Program-made: the position numbers and the translations under genes
NCBI RefSeq assembly: GCF_014203695.1
Contig: NZ_JACHJO010000008.1
Coordinates: 124,001 to 188,000, forward strand
Reading direction: 5' to 3'
DNA: 64,000 nucleotides
From: Nocardiopsis algeriensis
GTDB taxonomy: Bacteria > Actinomycetota > Actinomycetes > Streptosporangiales > Streptosporangiaceae
Notes under the pieces: generated by a model
What the model saw: the letters and a program-made list of their open reading frames with translations, nothing else
What the model was told of the DNA's origin: nothing
The model's database searches: none
Shown: positions 48,292 to 58,900 of the stretch, in pieces
Position numbering within the stretch: position 1 is the first letter of the stretch
Layout: each line of letters opens with the position of its first letter

Positions 48292-48372
48292 GGCAAACAG
48301 ATCATGTTCATGTACCGAGCGCGCGAGTGGCCCCGGGTCGAGGCGCGCCGTCCTACAGGTGGAGCTTTTACG

Positions 48373-49377
48373 GTGAGCGGTGCTGTCCCGAGCGGTTTTC
48401 TCGCTCTGCCGAGAGTCGACCCGACCCTCGCCCGGGAGATCCAGGAGTCCCTCGAGAAGGTCGAGGACCTCCTGATGGAGTCGGTCCGATCGAGCGACCC
48501 CATGCTGACCGAGGCGGCCTCCCACCTGCTGGCCGCGGGCGGCAAGCGCCTCAGGGCGATGCTGGTGCTGCTGGCCGCGCGCTTCGGCGACCCCGAGCTC
48601 CCCGACCTCGTCCCGGCCGCGGCCGTGGTCGAGCTGACCCACGTGGCGACGCTCTACCACGACGACGTGATGGACGAGGCCGCGATGCGGCGCGGCAAGC
48701 CCAGCGCCAACCAGCGGTGGGGCAACACGGTCGCCATCCTCACCGGTGACTACGTGTTCGCCAAGGCCTCGGAGATCCTGGCCGACCTGGGCACGGAGGC
48801 CGTGGCCCTTCAGGCGCAGACCTTCGGCCGACTGGTGCAGGGCCAGATCCTCGAGACCTCCGGCCCGCGCGAGGGCACGGACCCGCTCGACCACTACATG
48901 CAGGTGATCGCGGACAAGACGGCGTCGCTGATCGCTTCGTCGGCCGAGTTCGGCGCCATGTTCGGCGCGGTGCCCGCCGAGATCACCACCCCGCTCGTGC
49001 GGGCGTGCGACGCGCTGGGCATGGCGTTCCAGCTGGCCGACGACCTGCTCGACGTGGCGGGCGAGAGCGACGCCTCGGGCAAGATCCCCGGCACCGACCT
49101 GCGCGAGGGCGTGCTCACGCTGCCCATGTTCTACGCCCTGCGCTCCCAGGACCCCGCCGACGACCGGCTCAAGTCCCTGCTGGGCCGCCCGCTGGACGAC
49201 GCCGAGGCCGAGGAGGCGCTCAAGCTGCTGCGGGTGCACCCGGCGATGGAGGAGGCGGAGCGGACCCTGCGGGGCTGGGCGGACAAGGCCCGCGCCGAGC
49301 TGGCCACCCTTCCGGAGGGCCCTGCCCGCGGCGCCTTCGAGGCCCTGTGCGACTACATGGTCGAGCGCTCCGGCTGA
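48373..49377 (+). CDS. Polyprenyl diphosphate synthase, probably for the menaquinone side chain
   Basis: This 334-residue trans-prenyl synthase condenses isopentenyl diphosphate onto an allylic primer. The first Asp-rich motif is DDVMD at 97-101 in LTHVATLYHDDVMDE, and the second is DDLLD at 223-227. GGKRLRAML (56-64) binds diphosphate. Residues before the first motif (TLY) are small-to-medium, which fits a long-chain (C35-C45) product, although chain length cannot be fixed by eye. It lies directly behind nuoN with its own promoter. GTG 48373 is chosen because AGGTGGAG is about 8 nt upstream. Confidence 0.9.
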   Translation: MSGAVPSGFLALPRVDPTLAREIQESLEKVEDLLMESVRSSDPMLTEAASHLLAAGGKRLRAMLVLLAARFGDPELPDLVPAAAVVELTHVATLYHDDVMDEAAMRRGKPSANQRWGNTVAILTGDYVFAKASEILADLGTEAVALQAQTFGRLVQGQILETSGPREGTDPLDHYMQVIADKTASLIASSAEFGAMFGAVPAEITTPLVRACDALGMAFQLADDLLDVAGESDASGKIPGTDLREGVLTLPMFYALRSQDPADDRLKSLLGRPLDDAEAEEALKLLRVHPAMEEAERTLRGWADKARAELATLPEGPARGAFEALCDYMVERSG

Positions 49378-49388
49378 CCCCGTGACGG

Positions 49389-49433
49389 ACGTGCCGACGG
49401 CGCCGCCCCCATCGGGCGGCGCCGTCGGCACGT
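49389..49433 (+). terminator. Terminator after the polyprenyl synthase gene
   Basis: A perfect 20-bp stem (49389-49408 with 49414-49433) and a 5-nt loop, 11 nt after the stop codon; the most stable hairpin in the window. Confidence 0.9.
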
Positions 49434-49490
49434 GTACCCGAGAACGGTGCGGCAGGCGCTCCCCCGGCGGTCCTCGGTGGTCGATACACC

Positions 49491-49496
49491 TAGGCT
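49491..49496 (+). promoter_or_regulatory. -10 box of the toxin-antitoxin operon
   Basis: TAGGCT would start transcription near 49503. The toxin frame begins only 28 nt further, so the leader is very short and holds AAGGAG. Confidence 0.4.
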
Positions 49497-49530
49497 GTTC
49501 CCGTGCCGCCGGGAGTGGAAGGAGCGCGCG

Positions 49531-49890
49531 CTGAGCCGATGGGAGACCTTCACGTCGTCCACGGGCAACGACCTTGTCCGCAAGGAGATCGCACGACTCG
49601 GGCTCGGCCCCCACGAACAGCAGAAGCTGAAGAGGGTCATGGGCGAGAAGGGCAGGGGGCGGGACCTGGGGGCGGCGGACAAGCCGCTGAGCGGCTACCA
49701 GGGCATGCGCGAGCTGGTGGTCAGGTGCGGAGACAGGTCGTTCCGGCTGGTCTACGCGAACGTCTCGGGCGGCCTCGTGCTCCTGGCGCTGCACTTCTTC
49801 GTGAAGAAGTCGCGGACCGCGCACCACGACCTCGAGGTGGCCTGGGCGCGGTTGAAGGACTGGCACCGCAGGCACCCGCAGGGACCTTGA
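49531..49890 (+). CDS. HigB-like type II toxin (RelE/Gp49 family), apparently CTG-started
   Basis: This protein of about 119 residues has the phage Gp49-like/HigB toxin pattern: SRWETFTSSTGNDLVRKE, then DKPLSGYQGMRELVVRCGDRSFRLVYA, then LLALHFFVKKSRTAHHDLEVA. HigB/Gp49 toxins are ribosome-associated mRNA nucleases. In this frame the only start after the probable transcription start is CTG 49531, placed 6 nt after AAGGAG. In-frame GTG codons at 49432 and 49477 lie upstream, the first inside the terminator of the previous gene. The overlapping frame from GTG 49503 encodes only Arg/Gly/Pro-rich sequence and is rejected. A rare CTG start would keep toxin levels low. The antitoxin gene follows 52 nt later. 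Confidence 0.75.
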   Translation: MSRWETFTSSTGNDLVRKEIARLGLGPHEQQKLKRVMGEKGRGRDLGAADKPLSGYQGMRELVVRCGDRSFRLVYANVSGGLVLLALHFFVKKSRTAHHDLEVAWARLKDWHRRHPQGP

Positions 49891-49942
49891 TACGTTATCG
49901 CTGAATACCGATACTGATGATGGACACCAGGGAGGAGGTGGC

Positions 49943-50401
49943 GTGTTGGACCTGGACGACCTGTTGGGGATCGATGCCGAGGCGCCGGAGCAGCAGGAGG
50001 CGGATCAGGATGTGCAGGAGTTCGTGTCCCTGATCGACGCCCTCGTGGAACTGCGCAAGCAGCAGGGACTGACCCAGTCCGACGTGGCGTCGGCCATGGG
50101 AACCACGCAGTCCGCCGTCTCCGAGATCGAGAGCGTGGCCAACGATCCCCGGATCTCCACCGTCCAGCGCTACGCCCGTGCCGTGTGCGCGCGCCTGCAG
50201 TTCCGGGTGCGGGTCGCCGGCCCGGCCCTGGACACGTCCGGCGGAGCCACGGGATCCATCTCGTTCCGTACCGCGGAGCCTTCTTCCCGGCCGCTGTGGC
50301 ATGCGCCCACGGTCATCGTCGGCGGGCGCTCCGGGAGCAGCCGGCACATCCGCTACACGGGTTCGGACCGATCGGTCCAGTGGGAAACGGGGACTCTGTG
50401 A
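49943..50401 (+). CDS. XRE-family antitoxin (HigA-like) with long C-terminal tail
   Basis: This 152-residue protein has an N-terminal helical part (1-35), an XRE helix-turn-helix at about 36-90 (LRKQQGLTQSDVASAMGTTQSAVSEIE then ISTVQRYARAV) and a 62-residue tail. The order matches HigA1 of Mycobacterium tuberculosis, whose C-terminus is a chaperone-addiction segment. The tail here is Gly/Ser-rich with two Trp (SRPLWHAP, SVQWETG). It should bind the operon promoter and neutralise the toxin; the tail may serve the third gene. GGAGGAGG lies 5-6 nt before the GTG. Its stop overlaps the next start (GTGA). Confidence 0.85.
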   Translation: MLDLDDLLGIDAEAPEQQEADQDVQEFVSLIDALVELRKQQGLTQSDVASAMGTTQSAVSEIESVANDPRISTVQRYARAVCARLQFRVRVAGPALDTSGGATGSISFRTAEPSSRPLWHAPTVIVGGRSGSSRHIRYTGSDRSVQWETGTL

Positions 50402-50814
50402 AGGTTGACTGGGTGGTGCCGGCCGAGGCGTTCGTAGCCGACTCCCGGGGGGCGATGACCGTCGTCGGGTTCAACCAGAACACCTTGGTCGTGGACAAGC
50501 TGCAGGTGCCGGTCAAGGGGGCCTTCCTCGCCCAGGTCTCCGAGGGCGAGGGGGACAACTGGTCCGCAGGCGACAGAATCGCCTTCCAGGCCCTGGTCAA
50601 GGACCCGGACGGTTCCGTGCTGTTCGTCCAGGACGGCTCCGGGAGCCTGGGGGAGCGCCTGGACGACGGGAGGCCGATGCTGATCAACCTGTCGGTGGAC
50701 TACCAGGTCGCGGTCTCCAAGTACGGGCAGTACGAGCTGTGCGTCGAAGCCCGGGTGGGGGACAAGGGGTCGGCACGGGGCAGCTGCGCCGTATGGGTGC
50801 AGGCGGCCGCCTGA
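50398..50814 (+). CDS. Unknown beta-rich protein, third gene of the toxin-antitoxin operon (DUF6941-like)
   Basis: This 138-residue protein starts with GTG overlapping the antitoxin stop by 4 nt, so translation is coupled. It has no signal peptide or membrane helix. Alternating hydrophobic segments (TMTVVGFNQNTLVV, GDRIAFQALVKDPDGSVLFVQ, MLINLSVDYQVAVSKYGQYELCVEARV) point to a beta sandwich. From memory it resembles the small DUF6941 family of cytoplasmic beta proteins of unknown function; this likeness is not verified. Coupling to an antitoxin with a long tail suggests a role within the system, such as chaperone or sensor. It is not SecB-like. It converges on rarD 49 nt away. Confidence 0.7.
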   Translation: MKVDWVVPAEAFVADSRGAMTVVGFNQNTLVVDKLQVPVKGAFLAQVSEGEGDNWSAGDRIAFQALVKDPDGSVLFVQDGSGSLGERLDDGRPMLINLSVDYQVAVSKYGQYELCVEARVGDKGSARGSCAVWVQAAA

Positions 50815-50863
50815 GCCGTCCCCCGTGCCGCGCACCCGGCGGTGCCGTTCCGGCCGTTCCGGC

Positions 50864-51778
50864 TCAGGCGGCGGTCCCGCGCTCCCTGCGCGCGGTCCGG
50901 GCGCCGCGGACCTGGTCGCCGGCGAACACGCACACGGCCAGCCACACGACCCCGAACCCCAGCCACCGCGCGGGCGGCATCTCCTCGCCCTGGACCAGCC
51001 AGCCGACGAGGAAGATCCCGGTGGGAGTGATGTACTGGAGCATGCCGATGACGCTCAGCGGCACCTTCCGGGCCGCCATACCGAACAGCAGCAGCGGTAT
51101 CGCGGTCACGAAGCCGCTGCCCGCCAGCAGCGCCGAGTGCCCGGGGGAGACCGAGAACACCGTGCCGGCCCCGGTCGCCTCCAGCCACACCACGTAACCC
51201 AGCGCCGGCAGGAACATCACCAGGGTCTCCACGGTGAGGCTCTGCATACCGTCCAGGGGGACGGACTTCTTCACCGCACCGTAGGCGGCGAACGAGGAGG
51301 CCATGAGCAGCGCCAGCCACGGCATCACCCCGTAGCCGACGGCCATCACGGCCACCGCGAGCACACCCAGCCCCACCGCGACCCACTGCGCCGGCCGCAG
51401 GCGCTCGGAGAAGAACACCACGCCCAGGCACACCGACATCAGCGGATTGACGAAGTACGCCAGCGAGGCCTGCAGCGTCTGCCCGCTGGAGACCGCGTAG
51501 ATGAACCCCCACCAGTTGAGGGAGATCAGCACCGCGGCGGCGGCCACCGTCAGCAGCGTTCGCCGATCGCGCAGCACCCCGGGCAGCCACCGCCACCCCC
51601 GGCGGGCCAGCGCGAGCAGGACACACATCGCGAGCAGGGACCACACCATGCGGTGGGCGAGGATCTCGGAGGGTGCCGCCGCGGAGAGGAAGTCCCAGTA
51701 CAGGGCGGCGACCGCCCAGAAGAAGAAGGCCGACGCCCCGAGGACGACGCCGCGTTGGGATTCGGGCACGTCCGCCAT
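50864..51778 (-). CDS. rarD: EamA/RarD family drug-metabolite transporter
   Basis: This 304-residue protein has ten membrane helices of the EamA/DMT fold. The N-terminal half has [15 protein letters not shown] and [30 protein letters not shown], which are RarD signatures; the second half includes [20 protein letters not shown]. RarD members were first tied to chloramphenicol sensitivity and are probable small-molecule exporters; the substrate is unknown. The ATG at 51778 gives the usual N-terminus, but GGAGGAGAAG lies about 25 nt upstream, so the true start is uncertain. It is divergent from msrA, 55 nt apart. Confidence 0.9.
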   Translation of the reverse strand: MADVPESQRGVVLGASAFFFWAVAALYWDFLSAAAPSEILAHRMVWSLLAMCVLLALARRGWRWLPGVLRDRRTLLTVAAAAVLISLNWWGFIYAVSSGQTLQASLAYFVNPLMSVCLGVVFFSERLRPAQWVAVGLGVLAVAVMAVGYGVMPWLALLMASSFAAYGAVKKSVPLDGMQSLTVETLVMFLPALGYVVWLEATGAGTVFSVSPGHSALLAGSGFVTAIPLLLFGMAARKVPLSVIGMLQYITPTGIFLVGWLVQGEEMPPARWLGFGVVWLAVCVFAGDQVRGARTARRERGTAA

Positions 51779-51821
51779 CGTAGGGCGAACCAGCTCACAC
51801 CTTCTCCTCCGGGGTCCCGGA

Positions 51822-51827
51822 TACCCT
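51822..51827 (+). promoter_or_regulatory. -10 box of msrA
   Basis: TACCCT lies 6 nt before ATG 51834 without a ribosome binding site. Confidence 0.4.
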
Positions 51828-51833
51828 GAAGGC

Positions 51834-52496
<663 letters not shown>

Positions 52497-52521
52497 CACC
52501 ACCTGCGCACACCCGAACGGA

Positions 52522-52548
52522 GGTTCGGCGGCGGCCCGCCGCCGAACC
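52522..52548 (+). terminator. Hairpin terminator of msrA
   Basis: GGTTCGGCGGCGG pairs with CCGCCGCCGAACC; the innermost bases must form the loop. It starts 25 nt after the stop and isolates msrA from the riboswitch. Confidence 0.7.
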
Positions 52549-52594
52549 CCCGGCCGCCGGGAGGGCGTCGACGGGGCCTTGGTACTCTGCCCGG

Positions 52595-52778
52595 GCCAGT
52601 CGTACCACATCCGTGGTCAGGGAATCCGGTGCGAATCCGGAACTGACGCGCAGCGGTGAGGGGGACGGGCAGGGTACTGCGCCACTGGGGCGAGGCCGTG
52701 CCGACCTGAGCGTCGACGCGGTTCCGGCCTGGGAAGGCACTCTGTCCGGGTGAACCCGAGTCCGAAGACCTGCTGGCA
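52595..52778 (+). ncRNA. Cobalamin riboswitch (full-length type) before the B12 uptake operon
   Basis: The conserved B12 elements are in order: GCCAG to start P1, GGGAATCCGGTGCGAATCC, CTGACGCGCAGCGGTGAG, GCCACTG, CCTGGGAAGGC, and at the end GTCCGAAGACCTGC with CTGGC closing P1. TACTCT at 52583-52588 is a candidate -10 box 6 nt upstream. High adenosylcobalamin should reduce expression of the downstream transporter. Confidence 0.93.
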
Positions 52779-52851
52779 CCTCCGCGTCGAGTGCGCGGAG
52801 GGAAACCGATGCCAGGCTTCGCGTTCGAGCCCCGACACCCGAGGCATGCCC

Positions 52852-53892
52852 ATGCTGCGCCCTGCGCCCCTCCCTGTCGTCCTCCTCCTCACCCCTGTCC
52901 TGCTGCTCACCGCCTGCGGCCCGGCCCAGGACGGGGAAAGCGGCGGCACGCAGTCCGCCGGCGCCGGCTACCCCCGGACGATCGACAACTGCGGACACGA
53001 GGTGACCGTCGACGCCGCGCCGGAGCGCGTCGTCTCCCTCAACCAGGGCACCACCGAGATCCTCCTGTCCCTCGGCCTGGAGGACCGCCTCGTCGGTACC
53101 GCCACCTGGACCGACCCGATCATGGAGGGCCTGGAGGAGGCGAACGAGGGCATTCCGCGGCTGGCCGACAACAACCCCTCCTTCGAGGTGGTCCTGGACG
53201 CCGAACCGGACTTCGTGACCGCCTCCTTCGTCTCCACGCTCGGCACGGGCGGTGTCGCCACCCGGGAGCAGTTCGGGGAACTGGGCGTGCCCACGTACGT
53301 CTCCCCGTCCGACTGCGCCGCGGGCAAGGACAACGAGAGCGGAGGGGACGGCTCCCGCAGCGAGCCGCTGAGCCTCGACGTCGTCCACGGCGAGATCCGC
53401 GACCTGGCGCAGGTCTTCGGTGTCGAGGAGCGAGGGGAGGAGCTCGTCGCGCGGCTGCAGCAGCGGGTGGACACGGCAACCGAGGACCTGGATGTCTCCG
53501 ACGTCTCCCTCATGTACTGGTTCGCCAACTCCGAGTCGCCCTACCTCGCCGGCTGCTGCGGCGCCCCAGGCGCCATCACCAGCGCGGTCGGTGCGGAGAA
53601 CGCCTTCGACGACACCCACGACGAGTGGCCCCAGATCAACTGGGAGACCGTCGCCGACCGCGACCCGGACGTCATCGTGCTCGGCGACCTGACCCGCGAG
53701 TCCCAGACGGCCGAGACCGCCGACGCCAAGATCGAGTTCCTGGAGACCAACCCGGCCACCCGCATCCTCACCGCCGTGAAGGAGGAGCGGTACATCCTGC
53801 TCAGCGGCCAGGCCATGAACCCCTCGATCCGCACGGTCGAGGGGATCGAGCAGGTCGCCGCCGGTCTGCGGGACCTCGGGCTCACCCGGTGA
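52852..53892 (+). CDS. btuF: Cobalamin (BtuF-like) ABC transporter substrate-binding lipoprotein
   Basis: This 346-residue protein has a lipoprotein signal with lipobox LLTAC (Cys 22), a disordered Gly/Ser stretch, then the class III periplasmic binding fold: TIDNCGHEVTVDAAPERVVSLNQGTTEILLSLGLEDRLVG, and the second lobe with PDVIVLGDLTRESQT. Family members bind B12 or Fe3+-siderophores; the riboswitch indicates B12. ATG 52852 is preferred because GAGG lies 7 nt upstream; ATG 52846 is an alternative. The stop overlaps the permease GTG (GTGA). Confidence 0.9.
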   Translation: MLRPAPLPVVLLLTPVLLLTACGPAQDGESGGTQSAGAGYPRTIDNCGHEVTVDAAPERVVSLNQGTTEILLSLGLEDRLVGTATWTDPIMEGLEEANEGIPRLADNNPSFEVVLDAEPDFVTASFVSTLGTGGVATREQFGELGVPTYVSPSDCAAGKDNESGGDGSRSEPLSLDVVHGEIRDLAQVFGVEERGEELVARLQQRVDTATEDLDVSDVSLMYWFANSESPYLAGCCGAPGAITSAVGAENAFDDTHDEWPQINWETVADRDPDVIVLGDLTRESQTAETADAKIEFLETNPATRILTAVKEERYILLSGQAMNPSIRTVEGIEQVAAGLRDLGLTR

Positions 53893-54901
53893 GGGGTGCG
53901 CGTCTCGCGCTGCTCACCTCCGGTGGATCGGCGGTCCTGGCGATGTCGATCGCGGTCGCCGTGACCATCGGTCCCGCCGACATCACCACGGTCGAGGTCT
54001 GGCGCTCGGTGTCCGCCCGTCTGGGGTTCGGCGACAGCCCTCTGTCGCCGCTGCGCGAAGGCATCGTGTGGAACCTCCGCATGCCCCGAACCCTGCTCGC
54101 CGCAGTGTGCGGGGCGGGGCTTGCCCTGTGTGGCGCGGTCATGCAGTCCCTGCTCCGCAACCCGCTGGCGGACCCCTTCGTGCTGGGGGTGTCCTCCGGC
54201 GCCTCCACCGGGGCGGTCGCCGTGATCGTCCTGGGGTGGGGCGGCGGCGTGGTGTCGCTGTCGGCGGGCGCCTTCGCCGGCGCGGTACTCTCCTTCGGGA
54301 TGGTGGTGCTGCTCGCCCACAGCCTCGGCGCGAGCATGGACCGCGTGGTGCTGTCGGGGGTCGCGGCCATGCAGCTGTTCGCGGCGCTGACCTCGTTCAT
54401 CGTGCTGACCTCGGCGGATGCCGAGACCACACGGGGCGTGCTGTTCTGGCTGCTGGGGTCCCTCAGCGGCGCGGGATGGGCCGACGTGGTCCTGTGCGCG
54501 GCGGTGCTGGCCGGTGTGCTCGCCGTCTGCCTCGCCCACACCACCACTCTGGACGCCTTCGCCTTCGGCGAGGAGGCCGCGGCGAACCTGGGCGTCCGGG
54601 TGGCCCGGGCCCGCCTGCTGCTCCTGACCGCCACCGCCCTGCTCACCGCTGCTCTCGTCAGCTCGGCCGGGGCGATCGGCTTCGTGGGGCTGGTCCTGCC
54701 GCACGCTGTCCGTGCACTCACCGGTTCCGCCCACGCGCGGCTCCTGCCCGTGACCGTGCTGAGCGGCGCCGTCTTCCTGGTGTGGGTGGACACAGTGGCG
54801 CGCACAGCGCTGGACCCGCAGGAGATCCCGGTGGGTGTGGTGACCTCCCTCATCGGCGTGCCCGCCTTCATCGCCGTGCTGTACCGAGCCAGGAGGAAGA
54901 C

Positions 54902-54905
<4 letters not shown>
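53889..54905 (+). CDS. btuC: Cobalamin ABC transporter permease (FecCD/BtuC family)
   Basis: This 338-residue permease has ten membrane helices and the FecCD signatures RMPRTLLAAVCGAGLALCGAVMQSLLRNPLADPFVLGVSSGAS and SSAGAIGFVGLVLPHAVRAL, where the ATPase coupling loop lies. It is coupled by 4-nt overlaps with both btuF and btuD. Confidence 0.95.
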
Positions 54906-55783
<878 letters not shown>

Positions 55784-55797
55784 AGTGTGAATCCTTT

Positions 55798-55883
55798 GCT
55801 CGTGGTGCAGGAACCCGGTGCGATTCCGGGGCGGTTCCGCCACTGTGAGGCCCCTGTCGCGGGGGTTCAGCCAGACACTGGCC
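55798..55883 (+). ncRNA. Short cobalamin riboswitch before cobN
   Basis: The core reads GTGGTGCAGGAACCCGGTGC, GATTCCGGGGCGGTTCCGC, CACTGTGAG and GCCAGACACTGGCC, the standard B12-box arrangement, but the element is only about 86 nt. A hairpin (GGGG/CCCC at 55905-55918) and the purine-rich GAGGAAGGAA ribosome binding site follow, so control of translation is likely. It should repress cobN-cobF-cobQK when B12 is plentiful. Confidence 0.93.
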
Positions 55884-55935
55884 TCGGGCACTCCGACCGC
55901 CGATGGGGCGAGAACCCCGAGGAAGGAACCCGGCC

Positions 55936-58900
55936 ATGACGGTACGGATCGCGCTGCTGTCCACGTCCGACACCGACCTGCTCTCCGCACGGGCCAGCGG
56001 CGCCGCATACGCCTGGGCGAACCCGTCCCGTGCCTCCGACACGGAACTCACCGGCACCGTCGAGGGCGCCGATCTCGTGGTGGTGCGGCTGCTCGGCTCC
56101 CCCCACGACCTGTGGCCCGGCCTCGCCGCCGTCCGGGAGCGGGGCACACCGCTGGTCGTCCTCAGCGGTGAGCAGCAGCCCAGCGCCGAGCTGATGGAGC
56201 ACTCCACCGTTCCGATCGGCGTGGCGACCGACGCCCACCGCTACCTCGCGGAGGGCGGCCCCGCCAACCTCGGGCGCCTGCACGCCTTCCTGTCGGACAC
56301 CGTGCTACTGACCGGCGAGGGGTTCGACCCGCCGGCGCCCGTCCCGCTGTGGGGCTTCGCCCTCCCGTCGCCCGCCACCTCCCTCAACGGACGCCTTCGG
56401 CGCAGTTCTTCGCCGTTGCGCGACCGGCCTCAGGACCTTGCGCTCCCACGCGTCGGCATCCTCTACTACCGGGCCCACGAGGCCGGCGGCAACACCGCGT
56501 TCGCGCACGCCCTGGCCGACGCCGTCGACGCGACCGGGCAGGCCGTGGGCGTCCCCGTGTTCGCCGGATCGCTGCGCACCGCGCCCGACGAGCTGTACGA
56601 GGCGCTCGAAGGCTTCGACGCACTGGTGGTCACCGTCCTCGCAGCCGGCGGCAGCGTGCCCGCGTCCGCGAGCGCCGGCGGGGACGACGAGGCATGGGAC
56701 GTGGAGCGGATGGCGGCCCTGGACGTCCCCGTCCTCCAAGGGCTGTGCCTGACCAGCTCCCGCGCCGACTGGGAGGCCTCCGACGACGGCGTCACCCCGC
56801 TCGACTCGGCGAGCCAGATCGCCATCCCCGAGTTCGACGGCCGGATCATCACTGTGCCGTTCTCCTTCAAGGAGATCGACCGCGACGGGCTGCCCCGCTA
56901 CGTCGCGGACCCGGAGCGCTGCGCCCGCCTGGCCGGGATCGCGGTCGCCCACGCCCGGCTGCGGCACGTGCCCCCGGCCGAGAAGCGGATCGCGGTCGTC
57001 CTGTCCGCCTACCCGACCAAGCACTCCCGCATCGGCAACGCCGTCGGGCTCGACACGCCCCGCTCGCTGGTCCGCCTGCTGCGCCGACTGCGCGACGAGG
57101 GCTACGACCTGGGTGCGCCCGGCGACCTCCCCGGGCTGGACCTGCCCGACGACACGGAGGCCGGCGACGCCCTGATGCACGCCCTGATCGCGGCGGGCGG
57201 CCAGGACGAGGACTGGCTGACCTCCGTCCAGCTGACCGACGCCCAGGTGCGGATCACCCCCGAGGAGTACGCCGCCTGGACCGAGGGTCTGCCCGCGCCC
57301 CTGAAGGACGCGATGACCGAGGCGTGGGGGCCCGCGCCCGGCCGCCTGTACGTGAACGACGCGGGCGAACTCGTCCTCGCCGCCCTGCGCGCCGGCAACG
57401 TCGTCGTCCTGGTGCAGCCGCCGCGCGGCTTCGGCGAGAACCCGATCGCCATCTACCACGACCCCGACCTGCCCCCGAGCCACCACTACCTGGCTGCCTA
57501 CCGCTGGCTGGAGCACGGCTTCGGCGCCCACGCCGTCGTCCACCTCGGCAAGCACGGCTCGCTGGAGTGGCTGCCCGGAAAGAACGCCGCACTGTCCGCC
57601 GCCTGCGCCACCGACGCGGCGCTCGGCGACCTGCCGCTGATCTACCCGTTCCTGGTCAACGACCCGGGCGAGGGCGCCCAGGCCAAACGCCGCGCCCATG
57701 CCACGGTCGTCGACCACCTCATCCCGCCGATGGCCCGCGCGGAGACCTACGGCGACATCGCACGGCTGGAGCAGCTGCTCGACGAGCACGCGAACATCGC
57801 GGCCATGGACCCGGCCAAGCTGCCCGCGGTCCGGGGCGAGATCTGGTCCCTGATGCGTGCGGCGGAGCTGCACCGCGACCTCGGCCTGGAGGAGCGTCCC
57901 GGCGACGAGGAGTTCGACGACTTCCTGCTCCACGTCGACGGCTGGCTGTGCGAGATCAAGGACACGCAGATCCGCGACGGCCTGCACGTGCTCGGTGAAG
58001 CGCCGGCGGACGAGGCCCGGGTGAACCTGGTCCTGGCCGTCCTGCGCGCCGCCCAGGTGTGGAGCGGGGTGGCCTCTGTGTCCGGCCTCCGGTCCGCTCT
58101 CGGCCTGAAGGAGGACGCGCCGACCGCCGAGGTCGACGAGGCGGAAGCACACGCCCGCCGCCTCGTCGAGCGGATGGAGGCCGCGGACTGGGACCCGGCC
58201 GCCGCGGCCGGCCTGCACGACGACCCCGAGGTGCGCCGCGTCCTGGAGTTCGCCGCCGCACAGGTGGTGCCCCGCCTCGCCCGCACCACCGACGAACTCG
58301 ACCACGTCGTCCACGCCCTGGCGGGCGGCTTCATCCCTGCGGGCCCGTCCGGCTCCCCGCTGCGCGGCCTGGTCAACGTGCTGCCGACCGGCCGCAACTT
58401 CTACACCGTCGACCCCCGCGCCGTCCCCTCCCGGCTCGCCTGGCAGACCGGGCAGGCGATGGCCGACTCCCTGCTGCGCCGCCACATGGAGGAGACCGGG
58501 ACCTACCCGGAGTCGGTGGGCCTGTCGGTGTGGGGCACCTCGGCGATGCGGACGTCCGGCGACGACGTGGCCGAGGTGCTGGCGCTCCTCGGCGTCCGCC
58601 CGGAGTGGGACGAGGCGTCCCGCCGGGTCTCCCGGCTCGACGTGGTACCGCTCGAGGAGCTGGGCCGCCCGCGCGTCGATGTCACGGTGCGCATCTCCGG
58701 CTTCTTCCGCGACGCGTTCCCCCACGTGGTCGCCATGCTGGACGACGCCGTGAACCTGGTCGCCGACCTCGACGAACCGGAGGAGCAGAACTTCGTCCGC
58801 GCCCACGCCCGCGCCGACCTGGAGGCGCACGGCGACCGGCGCCGCGCCACCACCCGGATCTTCGGCTCCGCACCCGGCTCGTACGGCGCCGGCATCCTCC

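Noticed and set aside
49503..49904. Frame starting at GTG 49503, ideally placed for leaderless translation
   Set aside because: It is Arg/Gly/Pro-rich shadow sequence. The overlapping frame has a clear HigB/Gp49 toxin pattern.
50398..50814. Third gene of the toxin-antitoxin operon as a SecB-like chaperone
   Set aside because: Its sequence shows none of the SecB pattern and its strand order differs; only the operon layout is shared with toxin-antitoxin-chaperone systems.
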